Position numbers and translations under genes: made by a program
Source: an uncultured Dorea sp.
GTDB lineage: Bacteria; Bacillota; Clostridia; Lachnospirales; Lachnospiraceae
DNA: 12,519 bases
Assembly (NCBI GenBank): GCA_910578495.1
Contig: CAJTRE010000020.1
Span: forward strand, 36,568-49,086
Direction: 5' to 3'
Shown here: positions 1 through 6,479 of the stretch, piece by piece
How the letters are laid out: each line of letters begins with the position of its first letter
Position numbering within the stretch: the first letter of the stretch is position 1
Notes under the pieces: generated by a model
Told to the model about the DNA's origin: nothing
The model's input: the letters and a program-made list of their open reading frames with translations, nothing else
Databases searched by the model: none

Positions 1-428
1 GCTGCAATATAACCGCCTCCAGCCTCAATAACAGCTCTTGCAATCTCGTTGCTCGGCATACGAACGGCAACTGTATCAAGCCCTCCAGTCGTTCCGTAAG
101 GAACTTTATCGCTTTTTTCAAAAATCATCGTAAGAGGACCCGGCCAGTATGTTTTTGCCACAAGAACTGCCTCCCGGGAAACCGATGCGGTGATTGCTTC
201 TAATTCCTCCATCTTCGTAATGTGAACGATCAGCGGATTATCAGACGGCCTTCCTTTGGCGGCATAGATTTTTTCTGCCGCCTTTTCGTTTAATGCATCT
301 GCTCCCAATCCATACACCGTCTCCGTAGGAAATGCCACAAGACCGCCTTGCCGCAGAAACTCTCCCGCCATACGGACAGACTCTTTATCCAGTTGTTTTT
401 TTTCTACTTTTCTTATTATTGTCTCCAT
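1..428 (-). CDS. tsaC: L-threonylcarbamoyladenylate synthase (Sua5/YrdC/YwlC family), C-terminally cut by the window edge
   Basis: This cytoplasmic enzyme makes threonylcarbamoyl-AMP from threonine, bicarbonate and ATP, the first step of t6A37 modification of ANN-decoding tRNAs. The visible 142 residues carry family hallmarks: FPTETVYGLG (33-42), KGRPSDNPLIVHI (58-70), WPGPLT (95-100) and an AVRMP segment (121-125). The reading frame runs off the left edge just before the expected SAN region, so the gene is partial only because of the window. The ATG at 426-428 gives the usual N-terminal length, but no Shine-Dalgarno sequence precedes it; a -10-like TATAAT ends 7 nt upstream. It lies 20 nt after cwlD on the same strand, so it may be read by cwlD read-through, from its own near-leaderless promoter, or both. 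The family assignment is secure. Whether this is the short (YrdC) or long (Sua5) form cannot be seen here. Confidence 0.95.
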   Translation of the reverse strand, partial: METIIRKVEKKQLDKESVRMAGEFLRQGGLVAFPTETVYGLGADALNEKAAEKIYAAKGRPSDNPLIVHITKMEELEAITASVSREAVLVAKTYWPGPLTMIFEKSDKVPYGTTGGLDTVAVRMPSNEIARAVIEAGGGYIA

Positions 429-435
429 GTAATTT

Positions 436-464
436 ATTATACTACACTCTAATCTTGCAGACAA
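436..464 (-). promoter_or_regulatory. Candidate sigma-A promoter for tsaC, nearly leaderless
   Basis: On the minus strand, TTGTCT (459-464) and TATAAT (436-441) are separated by 17 bp. The predicted start site is at about 428-429, which is the first base of the tsaC ATG. The -35 lies inside the end of cwlD. The -10 is a perfect match and the -35 matches 4 of 6. No Shine-Dalgarno sequence exists between this promoter and the ATG, which would suit a leaderless transcript. This is inferred from sequence only. Confidence 0.45.
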
Positions 465-1129
465 GCAAGGATTCCCTCTGCAATCCCTTTTGCCATCTGT
501 TTCTGATATTCTTCTCCCGATAATTTTTCAGCCTCCTCGGGATTACTTAGAAAACCGCACTCAACAATTAGAATCGGAACTTCCGTTTTTTTCAACAAAT
601 AATAGGTATCATCTGCTTTTGGCTCTTTCGTATTTCCCACATCCACACTCCTCAAAATCTCCTGCATAATAACGGCATTTTTTTCTCCTTTGTCTGAATG
701 TTTAAAATAAAAGACTTGCGCTCCTTTTACATTCGACTGATGAAAACTGTTCTGATGAATACTGACTGCCATTACAGGCTTACTTTTATTGATCAACTCC
801 ACCCTTGCCCTCATATCCTGTATTTTCTGATTACCGGACGAATCTTTGGCGAGACATTCATCTTTTGTTCTCGTCATAATCACGCGGATGTCTTTTTTCT
901 CCAACTCCTTCTTGACCATTTTGGCAATCACAAGATTGATGTCTTTTTCCAATGCGCCATTTACCCCTACTTTACCGGAATCCATTCCTCCATGTCCTGC
1001 ATCGAGAACCACCGTCTGTTTTTTTGACTTTACTTTTTCCGATGATACACGCTCTTCCAGATTTTTACTAAGACATATAAGCCCTGCAATTATCAGGATC
1101 AACACGATCAGTTCAATTTTTTTCTTCAA
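449..1129 (-). CDS. cwlD: CwlD-type N-acetylmuramoyl-L-alanine amidase (Amidase_3)
   Basis: A zinc-dependent amidase cleaves the amide between N-acetylmuramic acid and the stem peptide. CwlD proteins do this in the spore cortex, as the first step toward muramic delta-lactam, the mark recognised by germination enzymes. The 226 residues start with a membrane or signal segment (about 5-21), then a short basic linker and one Amidase_3 domain (39-224). The expected zinc and catalytic residues are present: H46 in DAGHGG, E61 in GALEKDINL, H125 in SIHQNSF, and E190 in VECGFLSNPEEA. The start is a TTG at 1127-1129, chosen because AGGAGG sits a few bases upstream and no ATG fits; it puts the hydrophobic segment directly at the N-terminus. 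The gene is 63 nt downstream of the GH18 gene and 20 nt upstream of tsaC on the same strand. A vegetative amidase is possible, but the single-domain anchored form favours CwlD. Confidence 0.9.
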   Translation of the reverse strand: MKKKIELIVLILIIAGLICLSKNLEERVSSEKVKSKKQTVVLDAGHGGMDSGKVGVNGALEKDINLVIAKMVKKELEKKDIRVIMTRTKDECLAKDSSGNQKIQDMRARVELINKSKPVMAVSIHQNSFHQSNVKGAQVFYFKHSDKGEKNAVIMQEILRSVDVGNTKEPKADDTYYLLKKTEVPILIVECGFLSNPEEAEKLSGEEYQKQMAKGIAEGILACLQD

Positions 1130-1192
1130 AAAAGCCTCCTGACAAACTATATTTGTTCAATATATGTCTGCCGGAGACTTTTTATATTATAT

Positions 1193-3055
1193 TTAGTTTA
1201 CATATTTTAATATCAGTTCCCAGGTCGATTTCTTCTCCTGTCCCAGTGCCCATGCCGCAGTACCTGCAAGCTTATGATCTTTCATGAGTTTGAGTTTTGC
1301 CTCAATAGACTTCTCATCTTCCATCCAGATTTTATAAGTTTCATTTCCGGATGTCCATGTTGCATAATCCTGCTTCGCATTCTCATCTCTGGTAAGTTCT
1401 GCCCCTGACCCTGTCACGACAGATTCTGCTGCAGTCATACCAAGTGCTTCACTTGAAACTTTCATCGGGTATTCTCCCTCTTCTGTTCCCTCCTGTTTTG
1501 CCAGCTCCTGCTCGCTCTTTGGAATCTCTTTCCACAAACGTGTAAAGAACGGAATACCACTAATTACTTTTTCAGCCGGAACCTCCTTCAATGTCTCTTC
1601 GATACCTTCTTTCACAAAGTTATAAGATGATACCGGTCCTGCTTCCGGTGAACCGCCGAAATGCTCATCATAACCCATAATTATTACATAATCTGCTACA
1701 ATTCCCTGTTCTTTACGGTCATACTGCATGTTATATCCCTTTGGAACATAGTTGTCCACAGACAGAACCAGACTATTCTGGCGGCATCTCACAGACAACT
1801 CGCGTATAAATTGGATATAGTGCTCGCCGCATTCTTCTGATATTTTTTCAAAATCCACATTAATTCCATCGATGCCTACCTGTAACGCCTCGGCGATCAA
1901 CTGATTAATGAGTTTCTCTCTCTTCGACGTAGAGCTTAAAAATTCTAAAGACTCCTCGTAAGAATTGATTCCTCCGTCAAAATCTCTCACCGCAGCCCAT
2001 ACTTCAATATTGGACTGGTGCGCATAGTTCACATATTCTGCGGAAGATATGGATTCCAGATTTCCTTCCGTATCTTTGACGTGATACCATGTAGGCGCAA
2101 TTGTCGTAAGCCCTTTACTGTTTGCTATCTTTTCAAGCACTCCGCTGTTAGCGCTGCTATTGGTTACATTGTGCCATGCCATGTTAATCGTATAGTCTTT
2201 TTTAATACTTGTGAACTCTTCCTCTTTAAAGTCTCTTGAGAACATCTTTGTCTCTTCTTTTTTCAACGCGTTTTTCTTTACATATCCGATAAATCCATCT
2301 TTGGTACGAACCTTTTTCCAGTTTTCCTCACTTTCGATAACTGTAACTTCATCTTTTTTCTTAATCTCTGTAAGAACCGGACTTTTCACTCCGCCCCGCT
2401 GACGAACCTGCGTATTCTTCTTCACTTTCGCAACTTTTGTTTCACCCCAGTCGCCGACGATCATAATACGCCTCGGATCATCATACACTTCATAATCGAT
2501 ATCGGTATACTGCTGAATAAAATCCAAAGCGATGTATGCGCTATTACCTTCTGTCTTTAAAATGACATATTCTGCGCTCTTCTTGTCCTTGGATACCATA
2601 TAATCCTTACTTCCAACTTCTACGGATACCATATCCCGCGGAAGTGTATATAACAGGACATTCTCTCCCGAATCCCAATAAAATCTGCTGTTGATATATT
2701 TTCTCACAACATCATATTGTATATAAGCCTTCCCGTCATCGATCATTCCATGTGGCTCAACCACTTCATTATTCACTATGACAGCTAACTGACCTTCTTT
2801 TTCTATTCCATAATATTTCTTTAAATCAGCCGATTCCTTGGATGGACTATATTTCTTCCATAGAAATATACCTACCGCTGCCGCTATCAATAATATAATT
2901 AAAAGAATCATCTTCAAATACAAATCTCTTTGTCTTCTTCTCTTTGACTGCAGCCTTCTGCCAGACGGACTCCGACGCGCCGATGACGGTGGTCTTCTCC
3001 TCGGTTGTTCTCCTGCCGGGCGGCGTGTGCGGTTTATTCTATCTCTTTCTTCCAT
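1193..3055 (-). CDS. Membrane-anchored SH3 / glycoside hydrolase family 18 protein
   Basis: This 620-residue protein has a basic, Arg-rich cytoplasmic N-terminus (1-47), one membrane helix (about 48-66), and an extracellular region resembling the copper-amine-oxidase N-terminal/stalk domain (about 85-200). An SH3b domain (about 205-265) and a GH18 barrel (about 288-620) follow. The barrel has the catalytic motif DGINVDFE (396-403, acid E403) and MGYDEH (460-465). GH18 enzymes of this type act on N-acetylglucosamine linkages in peptidoglycan; in Bacillota, relatives such as YaaH and YdhD are spore-associated. The motif has Asn instead of the middle Asp of DxxDxDxE, a common variant in this group. 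The ATG at 3053-3055 was chosen because AGGAGGTG lies 7 nt upstream; longer in-frame starts near 3106 would overlap the promoter. Being upstream of cwlD supports a shared cell-wall or spore role. The substrate is inferred. Confidence 0.88.
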   Translation of the reverse strand: MEERDRINRTRRPAGEQPRRRPPSSARRSPSGRRLQSKRRRQRDLYLKMILLIILLIAAAVGIFLWKKYSPSKESADLKKYYGIEKEGQLAVIVNNEVVEPHGMIDDGKAYIQYDVVRKYINSRFYWDSGENVLLYTLPRDMVSVEVGSKDYMVSKDKKSAEYVILKTEGNSAYIALDFIQQYTDIDYEVYDDPRRIMIVGDWGETKVAKVKKNTQVRQRGGVKSPVLTEIKKKDEVTVIESEENWKKVRTKDGFIGYVKKNALKKEETKMFSRDFKEEEFTSIKKDYTINMAWHNVTNSSANSGVLEKIANSKGLTTIAPTWYHVKDTEGNLESISSAEYVNYAHQSNIEVWAAVRDFDGGINSYEESLEFLSSTSKREKLINQLIAEALQVGIDGINVDFEKISEECGEHYIQFIRELSVRCRQNSLVLSVDNYVPKGYNMQYDRKEQGIVADYVIIMGYDEHFGGSPEAGPVSSYNFVKEGIEETLKEVPAEKVISGIPFFTRLWKEIPKSEQELAKQEGTEEGEYPMKVSSEALGMTAAESVVTGSGAELTRDENAKQDYATWTSGNETYKIWMEDEKSIEAKLKLMKDHKLAGTAAWALGQEKKSTWELILKYVN

Positions 3056-3077
3056 ACTGCACCTCCTACTCGCCCTT

Positions 3078-3106
3078 ATTATAACAAAACACTTGCTCCA
3101 AGTCAT
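3078..3106 (-). promoter_or_regulatory. Candidate sigma-A promoter of the GH18 gene
   Basis: On the minus strand, ATGACT (3101-3106) and TATAAT (3078-3083) are separated by 17 bp, about 20 bp upstream of the AGGAGG-preceded ATG at 3055. The -10 is perfect and the -35 matches 4 of 6. Its position argues against a longer N-terminus. A sporulation sigma factor could also act here but no clear motif was seen. Confidence 0.5.
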
Positions 3107-3146
3107 TACTTATTTCTACATTTTATGATATTTGGGTAACTATTCA

Positions 3147-3220
3147 GCCATGCGCTGATATAACAGACAGGATGTGCAAGCTTGCTTGCAACAGACTGTA
3201 TGTTATCATCAGCATATGGC
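3147..3220. repeat. 74-nt imperfect palindrome / long hairpin
   Basis: The two arms (about 3147-3181 and 3184-3220) are nearly complementary over their whole length. They begin and end with GCCAT/ATGGC and continue through CTGAT/ATCAG, ATAACA/TGTTAT, ACAG/CTGT and GCAAGC/GCTTGC, with only a few mismatches and bulges. The core includes the perfect 10-bp palindrome GCAAGCTTGC (3176-3185). It begins 14 nt beyond the stop of the 83-residue gene and upstream of the GH18 promoter. No U-tract follows on either strand, so it is not a typical intrinsic terminator. It could be an mRNA 3'-end structure, a small palindromic repeat element or a protein-binding site. Confidence 0.7.
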
Positions 3221-3233
3221 GCGGACTGAACTA

Positions 3234-3485
3234 TTACGTTATTTGAGGGGTATTTACATCTTTATTTTTAGTATCCACATTGTAAAAGCATAACTCTTTT
3301 ACATCTCCCTTATCATTTAATACATAATCCCGCATATAAATCACGTCTTCCCGCATAATATGTGCCTGCACAATCTGCAGGGGACTTGCGGGCAGACCAT
3401 CCAGTAATATGTCTACTCCCTTTTCTTCATAGTCTGTCAACTCTGTAAACAAACTGTGGGTTTGTTGTTCCTGATGGTCTTCCAT
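3234..3485 (-). CDS. Small hypothetical protein, 83 residues
   Basis: I do not recognise a characterised function. The protein is soluble, mixed-charge and has no signal peptide or membrane segment. An acidic N-terminus is followed by a segment reading SLFTELTDYEEKGV (11-24) and DGLPASPLQIVQAH (29-42), then MREDVIYMRDYV (44-55). This looks like a compact folded domain, and I recall similar short proteins in Lachnospiraceae without a known role. The ATG at 3483-3485 was chosen because an AGGAGG lies 6 nt upstream; an in-frame upstream extension of 35 codons has no such site and an odd composition. The frame ends just before the 74-nt palindrome. The leader region upstream holds the TGATTGT repeat array. 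It shares the strand of the downstream GH18 gene but is separated by about 180 nt and that gene's own promoter, so it is probably a separate unit. Confidence 0.75.
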   Translation of the reverse strand: MEDHQEQQTHSLFTELTDYEEKGVDILLDGLPASPLQIVQAHIMREDVIYMRDYVLNDKGDVKELCFYNVDTKNKDVNTPQIT

Positions 3486-3616
3486 GGACTTCCTCCTTCT
3501 CAATACAATCCCGATAACTATGTGCCTCCGCGTCAAACGGTTCCAAAAGAAAATGCTGTGATACACTCTTACTCTGTACGCCTCGGCCAAAAAGATAGCT
3601 TTGCATTGCTGTATAA

Positions 3617-3652
3617 TGATTGTCTTGATTGTCTTGATCGTCCTGATTGTTC
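3617..3652 (+). repeat. Four 9-bp direct repeats of TGATTGTCT type
   Basis: Units start at 3617, 3626, 3635 and 3644: TGATTGTCT, TGATTGTCT, TGATCGTCC and TGATTGTTC. The same heptamer TGATTGT recurs at 3720-3726 and 3758-3764, with variants at 3733 and 3740, all in the same orientation. The 9-bp period is three codons, but no supported gene covers it. It may be a slippage-derived repeat or a set of protein-binding sites. Confidence 0.7.
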
Positions 3653-3779
3653 TACCTTAGTTTCTGTTGGTTTTCATGTCTGAATCGACATAAAATGACT
3701 GTTACATCTGAATTTCTATTGATTGTTCCTATTGATTATTGATTTGAAATGCTTTTCTGATTGTTTTGTAAAAGATTTT

Positions 3780-3797
3780 GTTTAAAAAGTTTTAAAC
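3780..3797. promoter_or_regulatory. 18-bp perfect palindrome upstream of mecA
   Basis: GTTTAAAA-AG-TTTTAAAC has two perfect 8-bp arms around a 2-bp centre. It lies about 95 bp upstream of the mecA -35 element. An operator is possible, but AT-rich palindromes arise easily by chance. Confidence 0.35.
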
Positions 3798-3892
3798 ACA
3801 GTTATCAGGGAAAACTATCTTTTAGTATGGTCAATTATATCTGAAAGAACTCCGGATGGCAAGTATTTTTTTTCATTTTATATTATTTTTAT

Positions 3893-3921
3893 TTAACATC
3901 CGAATTATTCTATGCTATACT
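3893..3921 (+). promoter_or_regulatory. Sigma-A promoter of mecA
   Basis: TTAACA (3893-3898) and TATACT (3916-3921) are separated by 17 bp, each matching 5 of 6 consensus bases. The predicted start site is near 3928, directly at the GAAGGA ribosome binding site, so the leader would be only about 16 nt. Confidence 0.7.
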
Positions 3922-3943
3922 AAACTAGAAGGAAGTGATGAAT

Positions 3944-4699
3944 ATGAAGATTGAGAAAATCAGCGATAATCAGATACGATGTACGCTTACTCGTGCCGAT
4001 CTGGCCGAACGCCAGCTTCAATTAAGCGAACTGGCATATGGAACCGAAAAAGCAAAGTCACTTTTCCATGATATGATGCAACAGGCAGCCTATGAATTTG
4101 GATTTGAAGCAGAGGATATTCCTCTAATGATTGAAGCCATCCCGGCTTCCTCCGATTCGATTGTGCTGATAATCACTAAAGTCGAAGATCCGGAAGAGTT
4201 AGATACCCGGTTTTCAAAATTTTCACCGTCTCCTGATGGTGAAACAAATGCGAAGAAAAACGAAGCACCGGACAAATTAGCAGGTGCCGAGACTCTTTTA
4301 GACCTGCTGGGGAAGATGAAGGAGAAAATGGAATCCCTGAACACAATACAATCCTCTCCTGATGAATCCACCCCCGAAGAAGTCAAAAAAGAAAAACCGA
4401 CAATACCGGCTCTTCGCCTGTTCTCATTCCCTACAATGGATAATGTACTCCAGGCATCCCGCCTGCTTGAAACAATGTATCATGGTTCCAATACCTTGTA
4501 TAAGGATCACGCCGAAGATATTTTTATATTGGCATTATCACAGTCTGAGCATACTGATAATGATTTTAACCGAATCTGTAATATGTTGACAGAATACGGA
4601 ACATTGGAGAAAGCCGGCGGCGCCGCTCTGGCATTTTTAGAGGAGCACTGTGAAATCCTTATAGCAAACGATGCCGTACAAAAACTGGCAGCTATTTAA
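3944..4699 (+). CDS. mecA: Adaptor protein MecA
   Basis: MecA proteins bind substrates through the N-terminal domain and deliver them to the ClpC-ClpP protease through the C-terminal domain; in Bacillus subtilis the known target is ComK. This 251-residue protein has the expected plan: an N-terminal substrate domain (1-90, beginning MKIEKISDNQIRCTLTRADL), a charged, Glu/Lys/Pro-rich linker (about 92-152), and a C-terminal alpha/beta domain (about 155-251, with ALRLFSFPTMDNVLQASR). I chose the ATG at 3944 because it matches the family N-terminus and lies 8 nt after the AAGGAaG element. The GTG at 3935 and ATG at 3938 overlap or crowd that element. The gene is monocistronic, with its own promoter and a bidirectional terminator right after the stop. 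The substrate in this organism is unknown; a competence role is not implied. Confidence 0.92.
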   Translation: MKIEKISDNQIRCTLTRADLAERQLQLSELAYGTEKAKSLFHDMMQQAAYEFGFEAEDIPLMIEAIPASSDSIVLIITKVEDPEELDTRFSKFSPSPDGETNAKKNEAPDKLAGAETLLDLLGKMKEKMESLNTIQSSPDESTPEEVKKEKPTIPALRLFSFPTMDNVLQASRLLETMYHGSNTLYKDHAEDIFILALSQSEHTDNDFNRICNMLTEYGTLEKAGGAALAFLEEHCEILIANDAVQKLAAI

Positions 4700-4722
4700 A
4701 ACTGAATAACAAGACACACACT

Positions 4723-4760
4723 AAAACAGGCTGCGGACCTCTTGTCCACAGCCTGTTTTT
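4723..4760. terminator. Bidirectional intrinsic terminator between mecA and the DUF1858 gene
   Basis: A 13-bp stem (4726-4738 with 4744-4756) has loop CTCTT. A run of A before it and T5 (4756-4760) after it supply U-tracts for both directions. The single C/A mismatch on the plus strand becomes a G-U pair in minus-strand RNA. It serves the converging mecA (plus) and DUF1858 (minus) genes. Confidence 0.9.
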
Positions 4761-4792
4761 ATCATAGTTGGGGTTTCCCCCCCAAGATCATA

Positions 4793-5017
4793 TTATTCTG
4801 TCTGACTTGCTTCAATGGTCGCATTCAGCTTTGCAATCAAAAGATCCGGATCAATTCCATGCCCCATAGCGCCCTGCTCGATAGATTCCATCTGTGAATG
4901 CGGGCATCCGATACATCCCATACCCAGTTCCATCAAATCATCTACAATCTTCGGACACTTATCGTAATATGTCATAAGCAATTCGCCAAACGTCATATCC
5001 TTTGTAACATATGCCAT
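4793..5017 (-). CDS. DUF1858 domain-containing protein
   Basis: This 74-residue protein is essentially one DUF1858 domain. The N-terminus VTKDMTFGELLMTYYDKCPKI matches the family pattern, followed by a Gly-Cys segment GMGCIGCPHS with a CxxC pair (C35, C38), and the tail GHGIDPDLLIAKLN. The family is common in anaerobes, both standalone and fused to redox or hybrid-cluster proteins. Its biochemical role is not established, though the CxxC suggests metal or disulfide chemistry. The ATG at 5015-5017 has AGGAGG 8 nt upstream. It converges on mecA across a shared terminator and has the AT-rich DnaA-box region upstream. No strong promoter was resolved in that AT-rich DNA. Confidence 0.88.
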   Translation of the reverse strand: MAYVTKDMTFGELLMTYYDKCPKIVDDLMELGMGCIGCPHSQMESIEQGAMGHGIDPDLLIAKLNATIEASQTE

Positions 5018-5366
5018 GTGTAACGCCTCCTTTTCCTTTCAATGCTATTTATTATAGCTGTTTTTAATCATTGTGTAAACATTTTAATTTAATTTCCTCA
5101 TAATTTTTGATTTCTCAAATGTCAATATCATTTCCCCTTTTTTTCGACAAAAAACCATTTTTATAATAAGTCCACAAAACACTCGTTCTTTTATTTACCT
5201 AGAATAATCCCCCAAAATTCGGGGTTTTAATGTGGATAATGTGGATAATTATTTAAAAACACCACTTTTTCCACTGTTTTCGCCATTTTTAATGTGGATA
5301 ACTTGGATAAATTCTTTTTCCAAGATTTTCCAATTTTTTACATTTTTGTACATTTTGTATAATCGA
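5018..5366. other. AT-rich gene-free region with DnaA-box cluster
   Basis: About 350 bp without coding potential lie between two minus-strand genes. The plus strand is strongly T-rich. The region contains three perfect and several near DnaA boxes (5231-5310 and flanks) and a short CCCC-AAAATTC-GGGG hairpin at about 5210-5224. Promoter elements for the DUF1858 gene must lie at its left end but cannot be chosen with confidence among many AT-rich matches. Confidence 0.7.
5231..5310 (+). promoter_or_regulatory. DnaA-box cluster
   Basis: Three perfect DnaA boxes in the same orientation (TGTGGATAA, the complement of TTATCCACA) occur at 5231-5239, 5240-5248 and 5293-5301. The first two abut. A fourth, CTTGGATAA (7 of 9), abuts the third at 5302-5310. 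Weaker matches in the opposite orientation are TTTTCCACT (about 5266-5275) and ATATCCACC (5386-5394). The setting is AT-rich. dnaA and dnaN are not adjacent, so this is either an origin-like element or an accessory DnaA-binding cluster like those known in Bacillus subtilis. Confidence 0.65.
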
Positions 5367-5397
5367 ACCGGGCGGATATATAAAATATCCACCCGGT
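5367..5397 (-). terminator. Terminator hairpin of the NlpC/P60 gene
   Basis: A 13-bp stem (5367-5379 with 5385-5397) and a 5-nt loop lie about 17 nt after the stop on the minus strand. The one C/A mismatch on the plus strand is a G-U pair in the minus-strand RNA, so the hairpin favours that direction. The following U-tract is weak (UUCGAUUAU). Confidence 0.65.
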
Positions 5398-5413
5398 AAA
5401 ATTATCTAATTCT

Positions 5414-6442
5414 CTAAATAAGTCTTCTGACAGTAATAATGGAAGTATATGTGGCCGGCGTCATTACAATTCCAGAATTTTGATTCAAGGCATTCACAAT
5501 TTCGCCATTTCCTGCATAAATACCCACGTGCCCTTCATAGCATACAATATCGCCCGGTATTGCTTCACTGTAGCTGACCGCTCTTCCGGAATTTCTCATT
5601 TCCCCCGACGTTCTCGGAAGAGATATCCCGAAATGCTTAAATACAGACTGTACAAATCCAGAACAATCCGCTCCATTCGTCAGACTTGTCCCACCCCACA
5701 CATAAGGGTTTCCCAAAAACTGACGTGCATAATCCACAACTGCCTGTCCGGTTCCTGCCTTTTCTTTCGCTTCCTTCTCTCTTTTTTTGCGTTCTTCCTC
5801 TTCCCGTTTCTTCCGCTCCTCGGCTTCCTTTTTCAACCTTGCTTCTTCCTCTTCGCGGGATTCTGCATAGGTAAAGGATTCCGCCAGTTCTATTTCAATA
5901 TCGACTTCCGGGTTTTCTTCTACATGTTCTTCTACATCGTCTTCCAAATTTTTTTGCGGTTCTTTTTGTGTCTCTTCTTCCGTTTTTTTCTCCTTCTGCT
6001 TTTCTGTACGGAGCTTTTCCACCATTTTCTGTGCCTTTTTTTCTGCGTTGTTTCCTATTATAATGTACTTGGAACAAACATACCCGGTTACATCGCCGGA
6101 TCTCACCTTGGTCCACTCACCGACAGGTCCCTTGATCTCAGCAGCGTAATCCGGGTATAATTTGCCTACCCATTCGCTATCTTTTGTAGGCTCACTTCTT
6201 ATATAAAGAAATGTGTGTACGTTGGCAAACGCCATATCTAAATACTCTCCCTTTTCAGTCGGTACCAGATAATCTTCTACCTGTATCTCCTTTCCCGAAG
6301 AATAACAGTCACTTAGTACCTCTTCAATTCCCACGCCGGGCAAAACTTTCTCGCCCTCCGCAGCTCGCGCCGTCAACGGCGACGCCAATACGGCTCCTGA
6401 AAAAGTAACTAGAAACAATCCTTTTTTAAGAATAGAATCCAT
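5414..6442 (-). CDS. Secreted SH3b-NlpC/P60 peptidoglycan endopeptidase
   Basis: NlpC/P60 enzymes cleave within the peptidoglycan stem peptide, usually at D-Glu-diamino acid bonds, in daughter-cell separation or wall turnover. The 342 residues contain a signal peptide (about 1-28, ending LTARAAEG), an SH3b domain (about 72-130, with LYIRSEPTKDSEWVGKL and GYVCSKY), and a long, highly charged Lys/Glu linker likely to be helical or coiled-coil (about 132-230). The C-terminal NlpC/P60 domain (about 232-342) holds the catalytic Cys in GADCSGF (C260), the His in GHVGIY (H305), and a third polar residue in IVNALN (317-320). The ATG at 6440-6442 has AGGAGG 6 nt upstream. It has its own strong promoter and a hairpin terminator, so it is probably monocistronic. 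A WalR-box-like motif in its leader suggests control by the cell-wall two-component system. Confidence 0.92.
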   Translation of the reverse strand: MDSILKKGLFLVTFSGAVLASPLTARAAEGEKVLPGVGIEEVLSDCYSSGKEIQVEDYLVPTEKGEYLDMAFANVHTFLYIRSEPTKDSEWVGKLYPDYAAEIKGPVGEWTKVRSGDVTGYVCSKYIIIGNNAEKKAQKMVEKLRTEKQKEKKTEEETQKEPQKNLEDDVEEHVEENPEVDIEIELAESFTYAESREEEEARLKKEAEERKKREEEERKKREKEAKEKAGTGQAVVDYARQFLGNPYVWGGTSLTNGADCSGFVQSVFKHFGISLPRTSGEMRNSGRAVSYSEAIPGDIVCYEGHVGIYAGNGEIVNALNQNSGIVMTPATYTSIITVRRLI

Positions 6443-6479
6443 AAACTCCCTCCTTTATGTTTTCTTATCTTTTGTAAAT

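Larger units (their letters stand above)
3486..3892. other. Gene-free stretch upstream of mecA and the 83-residue gene
   Basis: About 400 bp between two divergently read genes hold no convincing coding region. An open frame on the plus strand (3456-3683) has no ribosome binding site and no recognisable content. The stretch contains a 9-bp tandem repeat array (3617-3652), further scattered TGATTGT copies to about 3764, and an 18-bp palindrome (3780-3797). It becomes strongly AT-rich toward mecA. No clear sigma-A promoter was found for the minus-strand small gene. Confidence 0.6.

Noticed and set aside
1130..1192. A sigma-E-like promoter before cwlD (an ATAATAT and a CATATATT element)
   Set aside because: The match and spacing are too loose in AT-rich DNA to claim, although spore-specific transcription would fit the function.
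3056..3106. A longer N-terminus for the GH18 protein
   Set aside because: It would cover the predicted -10 and lacks a Shine-Dalgarno sequence; AGGAGG precedes the ATG at 3055.
3456..3683. A plus-strand open frame of 75 codons reaching into the 9-bp repeat
   Set aside because: It has no ribosome binding site, no recognisable domain and overlaps the well-supported minus-strand gene start.
5210..5224. CCCC-AAAATTC-GGGG hairpin followed by TTTT as a terminator
   Set aside because: The stem has only four pairs and no plus-strand gene ends nearby.
5480..6160. A long plus-strand open frame opposite the NlpC/P60 gene
   Set aside because: It is the complement of the Lys/Glu-rich linker, giving a Phe/Leu-rich nonsense protein without a ribosome binding site.
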